Source of the DNA: Pseudoalteromonas rubra
GTDB lineage: Bacteria; Pseudomonadota; Gammaproteobacteria; Enterobacterales; Alteromonadaceae
Assembly (NCBI RefSeq): GCF_005887095.1
Contig: NZ_PNCI01000010.1
Location: forward strand, 1 to 64,000
DNA length: 64,000 nucleotides
Direction of reading: 5' to 3'
Shown here one piece after another: positions 1-8,787 of the stretch (positions are counted from its first letter, which is position 1; each line of letters opens with the position of its first letter). The notes beneath the pieces were generated by a model, which saw only the letters and a list, made by a program, of their open reading frames with translations, was not told the DNA's origin and did no database searches. The translations under genes and the position numbers were made by a program.

Positions 1-179
1 ATACAGAAAATGGTGGCCAGCTGGAGAAGCTTTTCTTCAACCCATTCACGACGATGTTCATAAGATTGGCCTGTTAATGGGTCCTCACCACATAGAAAGG
101 CACGTCGTACGCAGCGAGAGACGCAATGGTAATACTTTGTGTCAACTAAACTGATCTGGCTTTTCCGTGCCATTGGCAT
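1..179 (-). CDS. REP-associated tyrosine transposase (IS200-like Y1 family), N-terminal part
   Basis: Reading the minus strand from the ATG at 179 gives about 59 residues that run off the window edge. They begin MPMARKSQISLVDTKYYH and continue with CVSRCVRRAFLCGED and EHRREWVEEKLLQLA. This is the familiar N-terminus of the large RAYT-type transposases of Shewanella, Vibrio and Pseudoalteromonas, single-strand HUH nucleases thought to act on REP palindromes. The catalytic HUH motif and tyrosine would lie beyond the edge, so activity cannot be judged. A second ATG at 173 (MARKSQ) is an equally possible start. The frame is intact as far as it goes. The call rests on recall of family sequences, and a search with the full gene would settle it. 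Confidence 0.75.
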   Translation of the reverse strand, partial: MPMARKSQISLVDTKYYHCVSRCVRRAFLCGEDPLTGQSYEHRREWVEEKLLQLATIFC

Positions 180-736
180 TTGTTTCGTCCTTATCCTTGG
201 AGCAGGTTAAAAGCATAGATGACGGAGGTATGGCAGACAAGTTTTTGAATGGGTGTCTGTGTCGTTTTTGGGTGTCTGTGTCGTTTTTATATGTGTCGTT
301 TCAAGTTGCCTTTCAAGTTTACCGAAGCAGCCACCTAGAACTGGGGGACTTTATCCGAGCGAAAGTGCACCCGTTGCTAATCAAGATTCGAAGTAGATGT
401 GGGTGGTAATAACCACAATTGTAATGTCCAGGCAGACTATAGGCATTACTCATCAGGCTCTCTACTCCATTCCGATTAACCAGTACTATCTGTCATCTTT
501 AAATGTGTAACTCATTGAAAATAATATGCTTAGATGCTAGTTTTCTGTGTCTTATACTTACGGTCGCCAATTGTGAGGCAGGCTTTTATGTTCCCTGAAC
601 ATTCAACTCTGTGTTTTGGGTGAAAGAAGAATATATCCTTCACCTGGTTGAGTCAGGTGCATTGTGAGTGTCCAACCGGTTTTCAGAGAGCCACTTCTTG
701 GTGGTTTAAAATGGATTTGGTAAACGAGGTAATCCT
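180..736. other. Intergenic region with no convincing gene
   Basis: This stretch lies between the divergent transposase start and the lipoprotein gene. It holds a perfect tandem 19-bp repeat (251-288) and otherwise AT-rich sequence with no ORF of recognisable composition. The last 100 bases should carry the promoter of the lipoprotein gene, but I cannot point to a clear -35/-10 pair. Confidence 0.5.
251..288. repeat. Tandem 19-bp direct repeat upstream of the transposase
   Basis: The unit GGGTGTCTGTGTCGTTTTT occurs twice in perfect tandem (251-269 and 270-288), followed by a partial copy (TGTGTCGTTT) to about 300. It lies about 75 bp upstream of the minus-strand transposase start, so it could be part of that element's terminal or regulatory sequence. 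The core resembles, but does not equal, the complement of the 24-bp sites at 1322-1378. Confidence 0.7.
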
Positions 737-1252
737 ATGATAATAAAAAATAAAGTGACCATTTTGTGTGTGGCTGCGTCATTATTAAGCGGATGCAGCT
801 ACTTTTTCGGTGAGAATATTAAGCTGGAAAATTGTTTTACTCCCTATTCCGTTTCGCAACATCAATCGACCTTGAATTTATATAAGCATTCTTTTGACGC
901 ATCAGACACTTACCTCGCAGATGCAGGTTATGCATTTCGGATTTCCGTGGACTACACGGTAAATAGCAGACCTTCATTAATTCCAAACAATCGTGATTTT
1001 TTAGAGCAGGACCTTGAATTTACAGGGGACATGATTATAGGGGTGCCCGACTGGGCGCACAAACATTTGGGGGGTAGCCAGATCGGTGTGGACTTGCCTG
1101 CCACTTATGATAGCCAAGTAGGGGTGCTTAGTGTGCTCGCGATGAAAAATGCGGAAATTGACTATCCCAAAGACGTAGCACCCCACTGCAAAAAAGCAAT
1201 GAAAGAGGTGTGTGAAGGCAAAAGCTGCAGGTTTGCAAGTTTATATAACTAG
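737..1252 (+). CDS. Hypothetical lipoprotein
   Basis: The protein has 171 aa. The N-terminus (MIIKNKVTILCVAASLLSGCSYFFG) is a typical type II signal peptide with lipobox LLSGC, so Cys20 should be lipidated and the mature protein tethered to a periplasmic membrane face. A GAGGT ribosome binding site precedes the ATG. The mature part is about 150 aa with four further cysteines, three of them near the C-terminus (HCKKAMKEVCEGKSCR), which could form disulfides. I recognise no domain. It stands alone, flanked by noncoding DNA. Its 3' end is followed by the inverted repeat at 1275-1297. Confidence 0.8.
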   Translation: MIIKNKVTILCVAASLLSGCSYFFGENIKLENCFTPYSVSQHQSTLNLYKHSFDASDTYLADAGYAFRISVDYTVNSRPSLIPNNRDFLEQDLEFTGDMIIGVPDWAHKHLGGSQIGVDLPATYDSQVGVLSVLAMKNAEIDYPKDVAPHCKKAMKEVCEGKSCRFASLYN

Positions 1253-1274
1253 TTATGTTTGTATCAGCACAATA

Positions 1275-1297
1275 GAAACGAAGGCCTACTTCGTTTC
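1275..1297 (+). terminator. Inverted repeat, possible terminator of the lipoprotein gene
   Basis: Perfect 8-bp arms (GAAACGAA and TTCGTTTC) flank a 7-base loop, 23 bp after the stop codon. The following sequence (GCCTTCTTACCCCTTT) is only weakly T-rich, so termination efficiency is uncertain. Confidence 0.4.
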
Positions 1298-1321
1298 GCC
1301 TTCTTACCCCTTTCAATTTAA

Positions 1322-1378
1322 CACCTGTCTCACTTGTGGCACACCTCATAGTTTCACCTGTCTCAAAATCGACACACC
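1322..1378 (+). promoter_or_regulatory. Two 24-bp dyad sites, candidate enhancer for the sigma54 activator
   Basis: Two copies of a motif that starts CACCTGTCTCA and ends with a G(G/A)CACACC half lie at 1322-1345 and 1355-1378. The core is TGTC-N8-GRCA. Copies are offset by exactly 33 bp, three helical turns, so both would face the same side of the DNA. They centre roughly 140 and 107 bp before the start predicted from the -24/-12 promoter at 1447-1463, the usual place for NtrC-type activator sites. The nearest candidate activator is the regulator encoded at 6055-7443. An alternative is that they are palindromes associated with the nearby transposase. Confidence 0.45.
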
Positions 1379-1446
1379 CCTTTGTTGATTCTGAGCAGTG
1401 AAAATTAAAAGTTATTATAAAACAATGTATTAAATGATGTCTTATT

Positions 1447-1463
1447 CTGGCACGTAGCTTGTA
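1447..1463 (+). promoter_or_regulatory. Sigma54 (-24/-12) promoter of the export operon
   Basis: The sequence CTGGCACGTAGCTTGTA matches the RpoN consensus TGGCACG-N4-TTGCW except for one base in the -12 element (TTGTA for TTGCA), with the canonical spacing between the GG and the -12 G. It ends 38 bp before the membrane-fusion gene, so transcription would begin near 1473. The operon itself encodes a sigma54-dependent activator with an intact GAFTDA loop, which supports the call. Confidence 0.65.
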
Positions 1464-1501
1464 ATCTCTGTAGCAAACATATTTCGAAGCACAGAGGAAA
1501 A

Positions 1502-2764
1502 ATGGACATACAAAGAGAGCTTAAACAGCCTGCACGCTGGAAAAAACTGAGTTACTTGTTCTTGCTGCCGGTTGTGATGCTGGCATTGGGCTATTACGCC
1601 GTGCAGCGCTTTACCGGTGATGCGTCTTACTTTGTGGACAGGGAAACGGTCGTCACGGCCAAAGTGGAGCTGGGCGATTTTCAGGTGAATGTTCGGGCCA
1701 CCGGGGTGCTAAAGCCCGCTGAGATCCGCTGGGTGGCGGCACAGGTGTCGGGCCGGGTCGAGCAGGTGCTGGTTAAACCGGGCGCCGAGGTTGAGGTGGG
1801 GCAGTTGCTACTCAAGTTATCAAACCCGCAGTTGCAACGGGAGCTTGAGCAGGCGCACTGGGAGCTGGAAGCGGCCAAGGCCGAGAATAATGCCACCATT
1901 GTTGCACTGGAATCTCAACAGGTCGAACTCGACAACCAGGTGGTCTCGGCGGAGCTGGGCCATCAGGCAGAAAAACTAAAGCTCGATGCCGAAACCCTGT
2001 TAATAGAGCAGGGCAATGCCACGGTATCGCAGCTTGATTACCAAAAGAGTCAGCTGGCGGTAAAGCGTGAGCAGCAAAGGTGGCAGGCGGCCAGGCAAAA
2101 GGCAATCAAGATGCGCGCCGAGATCGCGGCAACCAAAGCGGCACAAACTGCCCGCTCTGGTCTTTTAGAGAATAACCTCAGGCGGATGCAGGAGCAGGTT
2201 GATGCTTTGCAGGTACGCGCCGACAAAGCCGGTGTCGTACAGCAGATTTCGCTGGAGCTGGGTGAGCAGGTTAGCCTGGGAGGCAGCATTGCGCTGCTGG
2301 CATCCCAGCAAAACTTGTATGCCGAGCTGCAAGTGCCGGAAGTCAGAGTTCAGGATATTCAGGTTGGCCAGAGCGTGACGCTGGATACCCGCAACAACGA
2401 GATAACCGGCACGGTTGCGCGCATTGATCCGGCGGTAGAAAACGGCATGGTGCTGGTTGATGTTGCGTTACCCGCAAGCCTGCCGGCAGACGCCCGTCCT
2501 GAGTTGACCGTAGATGCTCAGATTCAGATTAGTCATCTGAGCAACACTTTGTATGTCCGGCGTCCAACCTACGCCCCCAAATCCAGTCAGATCCAGCTCT
2601 ATAAGCTCGATGAAGCCGGGCGTTTCGCCCATAAAACGGCGGTGGCGCTGGGTCAGGTGTCTGTTAACCGGGTGCAGATAGTCTCGGGACTGAGCGTTGG
2701 AGATGAAGTGATCATATCCGACAGCAGCGACTGGCAGGATCATGCCGAAATCAAACTGAATTAA
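1502..2764 (+). CDS. HlyD/MacA-type membrane-fusion protein of an ABC exporter
   Basis: The protein has 420 aa. It should be a periplasmic adaptor that links an inner-membrane ABC permease to an outer-membrane channel. After a short cytoplasmic start there is one membrane anchor at about 18-36 (LSYLFLLPVVMLALGYYAV). A biotinyl-lipoyl half follows (VRATGVLKPAEIRWVAAQVSG, about 64-84), then a long coiled-coil hairpin rich in Gln, Glu and Ala (about 110-235), the second lipoyl half and beta-barrel region, and a C-terminal membrane-proximal domain. Ribosome binding site AGAGGAAA precedes ATG 1502. It is the first gene of an operon with the ATPase (next start at 2861), the permease and a two-component pair, and a sigma54 promoter lies just upstream. 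The substrate cannot be read from the sequence. Confidence 0.88.
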   Translation: MDIQRELKQPARWKKLSYLFLLPVVMLALGYYAVQRFTGDASYFVDRETVVTAKVELGDFQVNVRATGVLKPAEIRWVAAQVSGRVEQVLVKPGAEVEVGQLLLKLSNPQLQRELEQAHWELEAAKAENNATIVALESQQVELDNQVVSAELGHQAEKLKLDAETLLIEQGNATVSQLDYQKSQLAVKREQQRWQAARQKAIKMRAEIAATKAAQTARSGLLENNLRRMQEQVDALQVRADKAGVVQQISLELGEQVSLGGSIALLASQQNLYAELQVPEVRVQDIQVGQSVTLDTRNNEITGTVARIDPAVENGMVLVDVALPASLPADARPELTVDAQIQISHLSNTLYVRRPTYAPKSSQIQLYKLDEAGRFAHKTAVALGQVSVNRVQIVSGLSVGDEVIISDSSDWQDHAEIKLN

Positions 2765-2860
2765 TGCGTTTCTAGTAAAGAAACAAGCAGGCCGTAACGC
2801 CTTAACCTTGCCAACAGAGGTGGTTTGCTGCACCCTGTTGGCTCTGAAATGGAGTCATGC

Positions 2861-3598
2861 ATGAGCGCACTCATAAGATTAGAAAATATCAGTAAAAGTT
2901 TTTATACCGATGAAATAGAAACCCAGGCGTTGCACGGGATTAACCTGAGCATCACAGAGGGGGAATATGTGTCCCTGACCGGGCAATCCGGGTGCGGTAA
3001 GTCAACCTTGTTGTCTTTGCTGGGATTGCTGGATTCACCCACACAGGGGCACTATATATTGAGCAACCAGGATGTATCCAGACTGTCGCGTGATGAGCGT
3101 GCTGTCATTCGCAGTAAGCAAATTGGCTTTGTGTTTCAGTCGTTTAATCTCATTTCTGACCTCACCGTGGCAGAAAACGTCATGCTGCCTTTGAGCTACC
3201 AGAGCGGTGTGAATCGCAAAACCATGCTGGCCAAGGCGCAGGAAGTGCTCGAAAAAGTAGAAATGAGCCATCGCACCGCGCATTTTCCATCCCAGTTGTC
3301 CGGTGGTCAGCAGCAGCGTGTTGCGGTTGCCAGAGCGCTGGTGAACGACCCTGCCATTATCCTGGCCGATGAGCCCACGGGTAACCTGGACTCCAGGAAC
3401 GCCGCAACGGTACTGGAATTGTTCGACAAGCTGCATCAAGAAGGTGCCACCATTTGTATGGTCACTCACGACCCGGCATCGGCGCAGCGGGCACAGCGCA
3501 GCCTGGAAATGTTTGACGGTCGCCTGGTGGGCGATACCCGCAATTCACAAACGCCACAGCTGGTGGCAAATAGCGCGCTGGATCTGGAGGCACTATGA
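2861..3598 (+). CDS. MacB/LolD-type ABC transporter ATPase
   Basis: The protein has 245 aa from ATG 2861. It energises the FtsX-type permease encoded next. Walker A is GQSGCGKST, the Q-loop region is QIGFVFQSFNLI, the signature is LSGGQQQR, Walker B is AIILADEPTGNLD and the H-loop is MVTHD, so all catalytic elements are present. The start at 2861 (MSALIRLENISKSF) is preferred over a TTG at 2825 because GGAG lies 6 bases upstream and the family normally begins here. The stop codon overlaps the next start (ATGA), implying translational coupling. The tail after the H-loop is longer than in minimal LolD proteins. Confidence 0.92.
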   Translation: MSALIRLENISKSFYTDEIETQALHGINLSITEGEYVSLTGQSGCGKSTLLSLLGLLDSPTQGHYILSNQDVSRLSRDERAVIRSKQIGFVFQSFNLISDLTVAENVMLPLSYQSGVNRKTMLAKAQEVLEKVEMSHRTAHFPSQLSGGQQQRVAVARALVNDPAIILADEPTGNLDSRNAATVLELFDKLHQEGATICMVTHDPASAQRAQRSLEMFDGRLVGDTRNSQTPQLVANSALDLEAL

Positions 3599-6021
3599 TG
3601 GCCATGTTGCTGGATCTTAAATACGCACTGCGACAGCTCTATCAGTCGCCCCGCTTTAGCGCGATGACGCTGGGCGTGCTGTTAGGTGGCTTGTCGATTG
3701 CCCTTTTCACGTTTTCATTTTTGTATACCACTATCTACAAGCCGCTGCCTTTACAGGATGGCGCAACAGCAAAGCGCCTGGTGGTGTATAACGACGGCGA
3801 ATTTGATATGCCCACGGCCAGGGAGTTTCAGGCCATAATGCAAAGTGCCAACAGCTTCGCAGAGATAGGTATTTTTCGCGATCAGGACGTGCGTTTGAGC
3901 AAAGGTGATGCGGGCCGCAACTTTTCTGGCGTCGCGGTGCAGGGCGGATTTTTTGAATTCAGCCGCACTAAAGTGCTGGCAGGGCGAACCCTGAATGCAC
4001 AAGACAGCCAGCCGGGCGCACCTGCTGTGGCAGTACTGAGCGAAGAGATCTGGGACGATGAGTTTAACCGCGATCCGCAATTGCTGGGCCAGGCCATTGA
4101 GCTTAATGGCGTGCAAACCGAGGTGGTTGGGATAATGCCAAGCGGCTATCGTTTCCCACACATTGCGCGGTTCTGGTTGCCTCTGCCCGACAAAGTGTTC
4201 GACGCACAGGCACCTGTGAGCGAGCAGTTTGATGCCTATATTCGCCTCAAGGAAGACGTTGAGATTGCGGCCGCAGAGCGCGAGATAACGCAAATCCTGC
4301 GCACCTTGCAACAGCAAAATCAGCAGCGCTATGGCATGGAGCCGGTACAAAAGCAGGCCCGTATTCTTACCTTTCAGATGGCCCAAACCGGCGGAGAAGG
4401 CGCTACGGTGTTTTTCTTTCTAAGCGCGGTGTCGTGGGTGGTGCTACTGCTGGCCTGTATCAACGTGGGCAATCTGCTGCTGGCCAGAATTCTTGAAAAG
4501 CAAAAAGAAACCGCGATCCGCAATGCGCTGGGCGCAAGCTCACGACGCCTTATCGGCCAGCTAATGTGGGAAGGCGTGTTGATCACCCTGCTGGGCACTT
4601 TTTTGAGTGTCTGCCTGGTCGGTGCTGTGCTGGATTATGTTAACGTTGTGCTGCGCTCCTGGTTGCCTGGTGCCGGACTGTTCTGGTGGCAATATGGGCT
4701 GGATGGCGCAACGCTGTTGATGGCGCTGGCGTATATGCTGAGCACGGTGTTTCTGGCGGTCTTTTTACCTGCCTGGCGCAGTACCCGTCAGGATATCAAT
4801 GCCACACTCAGAGATGGTACCCGAGGCGCGCAAAGCCGCAAAGCTGGTCGTCTGTCTCGCATCCTGGTAACCACTCAGGTCTTTTTAGTGGCCATACTTA
4901 TGCTGATCGGCTCTATATCAGCGCTTATTGCTAATAAGTTTGTTAGCCTTGACCTGGGCGATGATTATCAGAACGTGATGAGCACCCGCTACAGTACCCC
5001 AGAGCATGACTACCCCAGCGCACAACAGCGCCTGAACCTGACCTATGCGCTGATGAATGCGGTGCAAAATCATAACGCGGTTACACACGTATCGGTGGCG
5101 CAGTGGTTGGGCTCGCACGCAGTTTATTTTGCCGACCAAGCTTATAGCGACGAGCAACAGGGCACCGACATAGATACCATTTCAATGCTGGGAGATTTTC
5201 AGACCACCGGCGTACAATTGCTCGAGGGGCGTTTGTTTAAACCAGGCGATACCATGGATAAGCGCAAGGTGGTGATCATCAGTGAGTCTATGGCAAAGCG
5301 CTACTGGCCGGGGCAATCGGCGCTGGAGCAACACTTTACCATGGAGCTGGAGGGCAAAAAGCAGCAAGTGTTTGTGGTGGGCGTAGTCTCTAACCTGATG
5401 AACCCGACAACCCTGTTTGGCAAGCTCGACTCGGCCGATGAAATTTACATCAGCGGCAGTCAGTTTGTGCAACCCCTGCAAAAGCTGTCGTACCGCATTT
5501 TGCCCGGCACGCGCAATGCCGATGAGATCTTCTATCAGGCGATGTACAAAATTGCGCCTAACCTGGAGGTCGTACAAACGGTTATGCCGGCCATTAAAAA
5601 CCGCGATAAAATGCGTGAGTCAATGAAGTTTATTTCAAATTTGACGTTTGCAACCGGCGCTTTTGCCCTGGTGCTTGCGGTGATTGGCATTTATGGCCTG
5701 ACGGCCAATGCCGTGGCACAACGTACCCATGAAATTGGCATTCGCCGTGCTGTGGGGGCGCGAGACAGCACCATTGTCAGGTTGTTTATGCGCCAGGGCG
5801 CCTTGCAACTGGCGATTGGCCTTGGCCTGGCATTGCTCCTGTTTGCCCTCCTGGCAATGGGCTTTCAGCAGTTTACCGAGGGCTTATTCCCGGTCGGCGC
5901 CTATTTTGTGATGGCGGTTGCCGTGAGTGCAGCGCTCGCGGGTGTGGTGTTGCTGGCGGTGTATATCCCCATCAATCGGGCGATTAAACTTGAACCCGTG
6001 GCAGCGCTGCGTTATGAATAA
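3595..6021 (+). CDS. ABC transporter permease, duplicated FtsX/MacB type
   Basis: The protein has 808 aa. It is the membrane subunit of a mechanotransmission-type ABC exporter. One transmembrane helix near residues 20-45 is followed by a MacB-like periplasmic domain (about 50-265). A three-helix FtsX block comes next (about 275-400, with ACINVGNLLLARI and EKQKETAIRNALGA), then another helix near 425, a second periplasmic domain and a final three-helix FtsX block (about 680-800, GIYGLTANAVAQRTHEIGIR). That makes eight helices with two FtsX repeats, unlike the four of classical MacB. The start could be ATG 3595 or the adjacent ATG 3598, which sits at a better distance (7 bases) from GGAGG. It overlaps the ATPase gene and is followed 33 bp later by the regulator gene. 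Confidence 0.9.
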   Translation: MMAMLLDLKYALRQLYQSPRFSAMTLGVLLGGLSIALFTFSFLYTTIYKPLPLQDGATAKRLVVYNDGEFDMPTAREFQAIMQSANSFAEIGIFRDQDVRLSKGDAGRNFSGVAVQGGFFEFSRTKVLAGRTLNAQDSQPGAPAVAVLSEEIWDDEFNRDPQLLGQAIELNGVQTEVVGIMPSGYRFPHIARFWLPLPDKVFDAQAPVSEQFDAYIRLKEDVEIAAAEREITQILRTLQQQNQQRYGMEPVQKQARILTFQMAQTGGEGATVFFFLSAVSWVVLLLACINVGNLLLARILEKQKETAIRNALGASSRRLIGQLMWEGVLITLLGTFLSVCLVGAVLDYVNVVLRSWLPGAGLFWWQYGLDGATLLMALAYMLSTVFLAVFLPAWRSTRQDINATLRDGTRGAQSRKAGRLSRILVTTQVFLVAILMLIGSISALIANKFVSLDLGDDYQNVMSTRYSTPEHDYPSAQQRLNLTYALMNAVQNHNAVTHVSVAQWLGSHAVYFADQAYSDEQQGTDIDTISMLGDFQTTGVQLLEGRLFKPGDTMDKRKVVIISESMAKRYWPGQSALEQHFTMELEGKKQQVFVVGVVSNLMNPTTLFGKLDSADEIYISGSQFVQPLQKLSYRILPGTRNADEIFYQAMYKIAPNLEVVQTVMPAIKNRDKMRESMKFISNLTFATGAFALVLAVIGIYGLTANAVAQRTHEIGIRRAVGARDSTIVRLFMRQGALQLAIGLGLALLLFALLAMGFQQFTEGLFPVGAYFVMAVAVSAALAGVVLLAVYIPINRAIKLEPVAALRYE

Positions 6022-6054
6022 CCCTTTAACAATGAAGGAAATATAAAAGTCGGC

Positions 6055-7443
6055 ATGAGCACAAAACGACATATTCTGATAGCCGATGACGATATGAACG
6101 TCATTGCTGGTTTATCTTTTTTGTTGCAGGACGAAGGCTATGAGGTGAGTTGTGTCACCACGGCTCAGGCCGCGCTGGAAAAAGTCAAAGTGCAGTCGTT
6201 TGACTGCGCATTGCTGGACATGAACTTTGGTAAGGATACCACCTCAGGGCAAGAAGGGCTTGCGCTGATCACTGAGCTCAGGCAGCTCGACAGCCACTTG
6301 CCAATCGTGATGACGACTGGCTGGGCAACGATTGAGCTGGCGGTAGATGCCATGCGCAGTGGTGCTCAGGATTTTGTGCAAAAACCCTGGGATAACGAGC
6401 GTTTGCTGCACACATTGCAGACACACATCACGCTTGCACAATCACAGGGGCTGAGTGAGCGGTTGAAACAGCAAAACCAGTTGTTGCAGCAAGCAGCTCA
6501 TCCGCAAGCGCGCAATGAGATAGTGGCGTACTCTCAGGCGATGCAACAGCTGCTGATCCAGCTTGAGCAGCTGGCGCAAAGTGATATGAGTATTTTACTC
6601 ACCGGCGATAATGGCACGGGTAAGAGCATGCTGGCGGCTTATGTCCACCGTTGCTCGGCCCGTGCTGAGCAGCCTTTTGTGACGGCCAACATGGGCGCGA
6701 TTGTCGAAAACCTGTTCGAAAGTGAAATGTTCGGCCATGTCAGAGGGGCGTTCACCGATGCTAAGGCTGCGCGGGCGGGGCGCTTTGAAATGGCCCGTCA
6801 TGGCACCTTATTTCTCGATGAGATAGCCAATATTCCGCTGTCACAGCAGGCCAAGCTGTTAAGTGTGCTGGAAGAGCGTAAGTTTGAAGCCGTTGGCAGC
6901 AGTCAGTCGCAGGTTGCTGATGTGCGGGTGATCTCGGCCACCAATGGCGATTTACCGGCGCAGATCCAGGCGGGAACGTTTCGCCAGGATCTGTACTACC
7001 GGCTGAACACCGTGGAGCTCAGAGTGCCTTCACTCAGAGAAAGAGTAGAAGACATAACCCCGCTGACGGAGCACTTTTTGGCACAGTTCGCTGCAAAGTA
7101 CAACAAACCTGTGCCACAACTGAGTGAGGCCGCTCAGGTTGCGCTGCGCCATTACGACTGGCCAGGCAATATTCGCGAGTTGCGCCATGTGCTGGAGCGG
7201 GCGCTGTTTGTGTGTCGTGCAGAGCAAATCACACCAGATGATCTGGCAATTACAACAAGGGAAGGGGTGGTAGCCAATGTCGATGATCCTAACCTGACGC
7301 TCGATGAAATCGAGCAGGCGGTGCTGCGCCAGAGACTGCGCCATCATCAGGGCAATGCCAGCGAAACCGCCCGCTCACTTGGGCTCAGTCGCAGTGGGTA
7401 TTATCGCAGACTGGCCAAATTTGGTCTGGCTGAACACGAATGA
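6055..7443 (+). CDS. Sigma54-dependent response regulator, NtrC family
   Basis: The protein has 462 aa. The receiver domain (about 5-125) has the acidic pair in IADDDMN, phospho-acceptor Asp55 in ALLDMNFG, and the conserved Thr and Lys (MTTGW, QKPWD). The AAA+ domain (about 155-390) has Walker A GDNGTGKS near 184, the sigma54-contacting loop GAFTDA near 231, and the Walker B region GTLFLDEIANI. A Fis-type helix-turn-helix ends the protein (ASETARSLGLSRSGYYRRLAK). It should activate RpoN promoters when phosphorylated by the kinase encoded next, whose start overlaps its stop (ATGA). The -24/-12 promoter at 1447 is the obvious target. The ribosome binding site is weak. Confidence 0.93.
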   Translation: MSTKRHILIADDDMNVIAGLSFLLQDEGYEVSCVTTAQAALEKVKVQSFDCALLDMNFGKDTTSGQEGLALITELRQLDSHLPIVMTTGWATIELAVDAMRSGAQDFVQKPWDNERLLHTLQTHITLAQSQGLSERLKQQNQLLQQAAHPQARNEIVAYSQAMQQLLIQLEQLAQSDMSILLTGDNGTGKSMLAAYVHRCSARAEQPFVTANMGAIVENLFESEMFGHVRGAFTDAKAARAGRFEMARHGTLFLDEIANIPLSQQAKLLSVLEERKFEAVGSSQSQVADVRVISATNGDLPAQIQAGTFRQDLYYRLNTVELRVPSLRERVEDITPLTEHFLAQFAAKYNKPVPQLSEAAQVALRHYDWPGNIRELRHVLERALFVCRAEQITPDDLAITTREGVVANVDDPNLTLDEIEQAVLRQRLRHHQGNASETARSLGLSRSGYYRRLAKFGLAEHE

Positions 7444-8768
7444 GCAAGCGTTCAGGGTTTGCCCTGACCAAACTGCAACAGCTGATCATAGCGATTTGCC
7501 TGCCCTGCTATCTGCTGATGGTCGTCGGTTTGTATCTGGCCAACTGGAATGGTTATCTGGTGATCTTTATCGCCACTGTGTTTGCCCTGCTGTTGATCTG
7601 TTTGGTGGTCGCCAGTAAGACTCTGGTGGCCCATCAGCTGCGCACTCTAACAAATCTGATTGAAGCCATGACAATGGGAGATTATTCGCTGCGCGGGCGG
7701 GTGAGTGGCGATCAGGCCACGTCTGATTTACTCAGCCAGGTTAATCTGCTGGCAGAGAGTCTCAGTCACCATAAAACTCAGGCGGTGGAATCGCGCCTGA
7801 TGCTCAATAAGTTCATTAACCAGATGGACGCCATGGTGCTGGTGCTGGATGAACAAGCGCGGGTGATCATGGCCAATCAGCCCGCCCAAACGGTGCTGCT
7901 AAAAAGCACGCCCAGTGCAGCGCAGCCATTGGCGCTTGAAAGCTGCGAGGTGGGTCGGCAACTGATTGAGTCTGACAGCAAAATAGTGACGCTGGACGAT
8001 GGCCAGATCAGTGGCGAGTACCTGGTATTACGGGAGCGCTTTATCAGCGAGGGCAAAACACAGCAGTTTTTAATTATCAGCAATGCTGAGCGTTTGCTGA
8101 TGGAAAAGGAACGCACGGCCTGGCAAGGTCTGCTGCGGGTATTGAGTCACGAAGTGAATAATTCGCTCACCCCCATCAGTAGCATAGCGCAGCAGCTTAA
8201 CAAGCGCCTGGTACAGCCAGATAACCTGCCCTCAACCGACAGCCTGCGCCAGGGCGTAGGCATTATCAGTGAACGCGCCGGGTCGCTGAGCCGCTTTTTA
8301 GAAGGCTATACTCGCCTCACTCACTTACCTCAGCCCAACAAAACCCCGCTCAAACTGGGATTTGTTAGTCGTACACTGAAAACGCTTTATCCCGAGATAC
8401 ACTGGCAGTTTGCGCTGGACGAGTCTGTTGCCGTATTGGTTGATCAACAGCAGCTGGAGCAAGTATTGCTGAACCTCACCAAGAATGCGCAGGAGGCTGT
8501 ACCGAGCGGCCAGCGCGTTGAAATCACTCTATCTTCTGCAACTTCGCTCGGTCAACTGGTGCTGACCATGGCGGATAACGGCACCGGGATAGCAAACCCC
8601 GACAATGTATTTGTGCCCTTTTACACCACCAAAGCACAGGGCAGCGGCATCGGCCTGGCCCTGTGCCGGCAGATCATGTTTTCTCACGGAGGCAGTATTA
8701 AACTGGATAATAACCCGGATGGCCCAGGCGCCCGGGTCAGGCTGTTTTTTCCGTATTATGAACATTGA
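7440..8768 (+). CDS. Sensor histidine kinase partnering the NtrC-type regulator
   Basis: The protein has 442 aa. Two hydrophobic helices at about 12-31 and 34-54 are almost back to back, so there is virtually no periplasmic sensor loop. It therefore probably senses within the membrane or cytoplasm. A HAMP-like segment (about 55-105) and a PAS-like region (about 125-225) follow. The phospho-acceptor is His237 in VLSHEVNNSLTPI, the NtrB/NtrY type of H-box. The ATPase domain has the N-box LLNLTKNAQEAV, D-box MADNGTGIANP and G-box GSGIGLALC. It is coupled to the regulator gene and ends the operon. The stimulus is unknown. By analogy, envelope stress or the exported compound itself is possible (inference). 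Confidence 0.92.
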   Translation: MSKRSGFALTKLQQLIIAICLPCYLLMVVGLYLANWNGYLVIFIATVFALLLICLVVASKTLVAHQLRTLTNLIEAMTMGDYSLRGRVSGDQATSDLLSQVNLLAESLSHHKTQAVESRLMLNKFINQMDAMVLVLDEQARVIMANQPAQTVLLKSTPSAAQPLALESCEVGRQLIESDSKIVTLDDGQISGEYLVLRERFISEGKTQQFLIISNAERLLMEKERTAWQGLLRVLSHEVNNSLTPISSIAQQLNKRLVQPDNLPSTDSLRQGVGIISERAGSLSRFLEGYTRLTHLPQPNKTPLKLGFVSRTLKTLYPEIHWQFALDESVAVLVDQQQLEQVLLNLTKNAQEAVPSGQRVEITLSSATSLGQLVLTMADNGTGIANPDNVFVPFYTTKAQGSGIGLALCRQIMFSHGGSIKLDNNPDGPGARVRLFFPYYEH

Positions 8769-8787
8769 AGCAGGTTAGAAGTCTGGT

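Noticed and set aside
167..409. 80-codon plus-strand frame starting MPLAFVSSL
   Set aside because: It overlaps the transposase start on the other strand, contains the tandem 19-bp repeat translated as FWVSVSFLYVSF, and has no ribosome binding site.
2825..2860. TTG start 36 bases upstream for the ABC ATPase
   Set aside because: The ATG at 2861 has a GGAG at the right distance and matches family N-termini.
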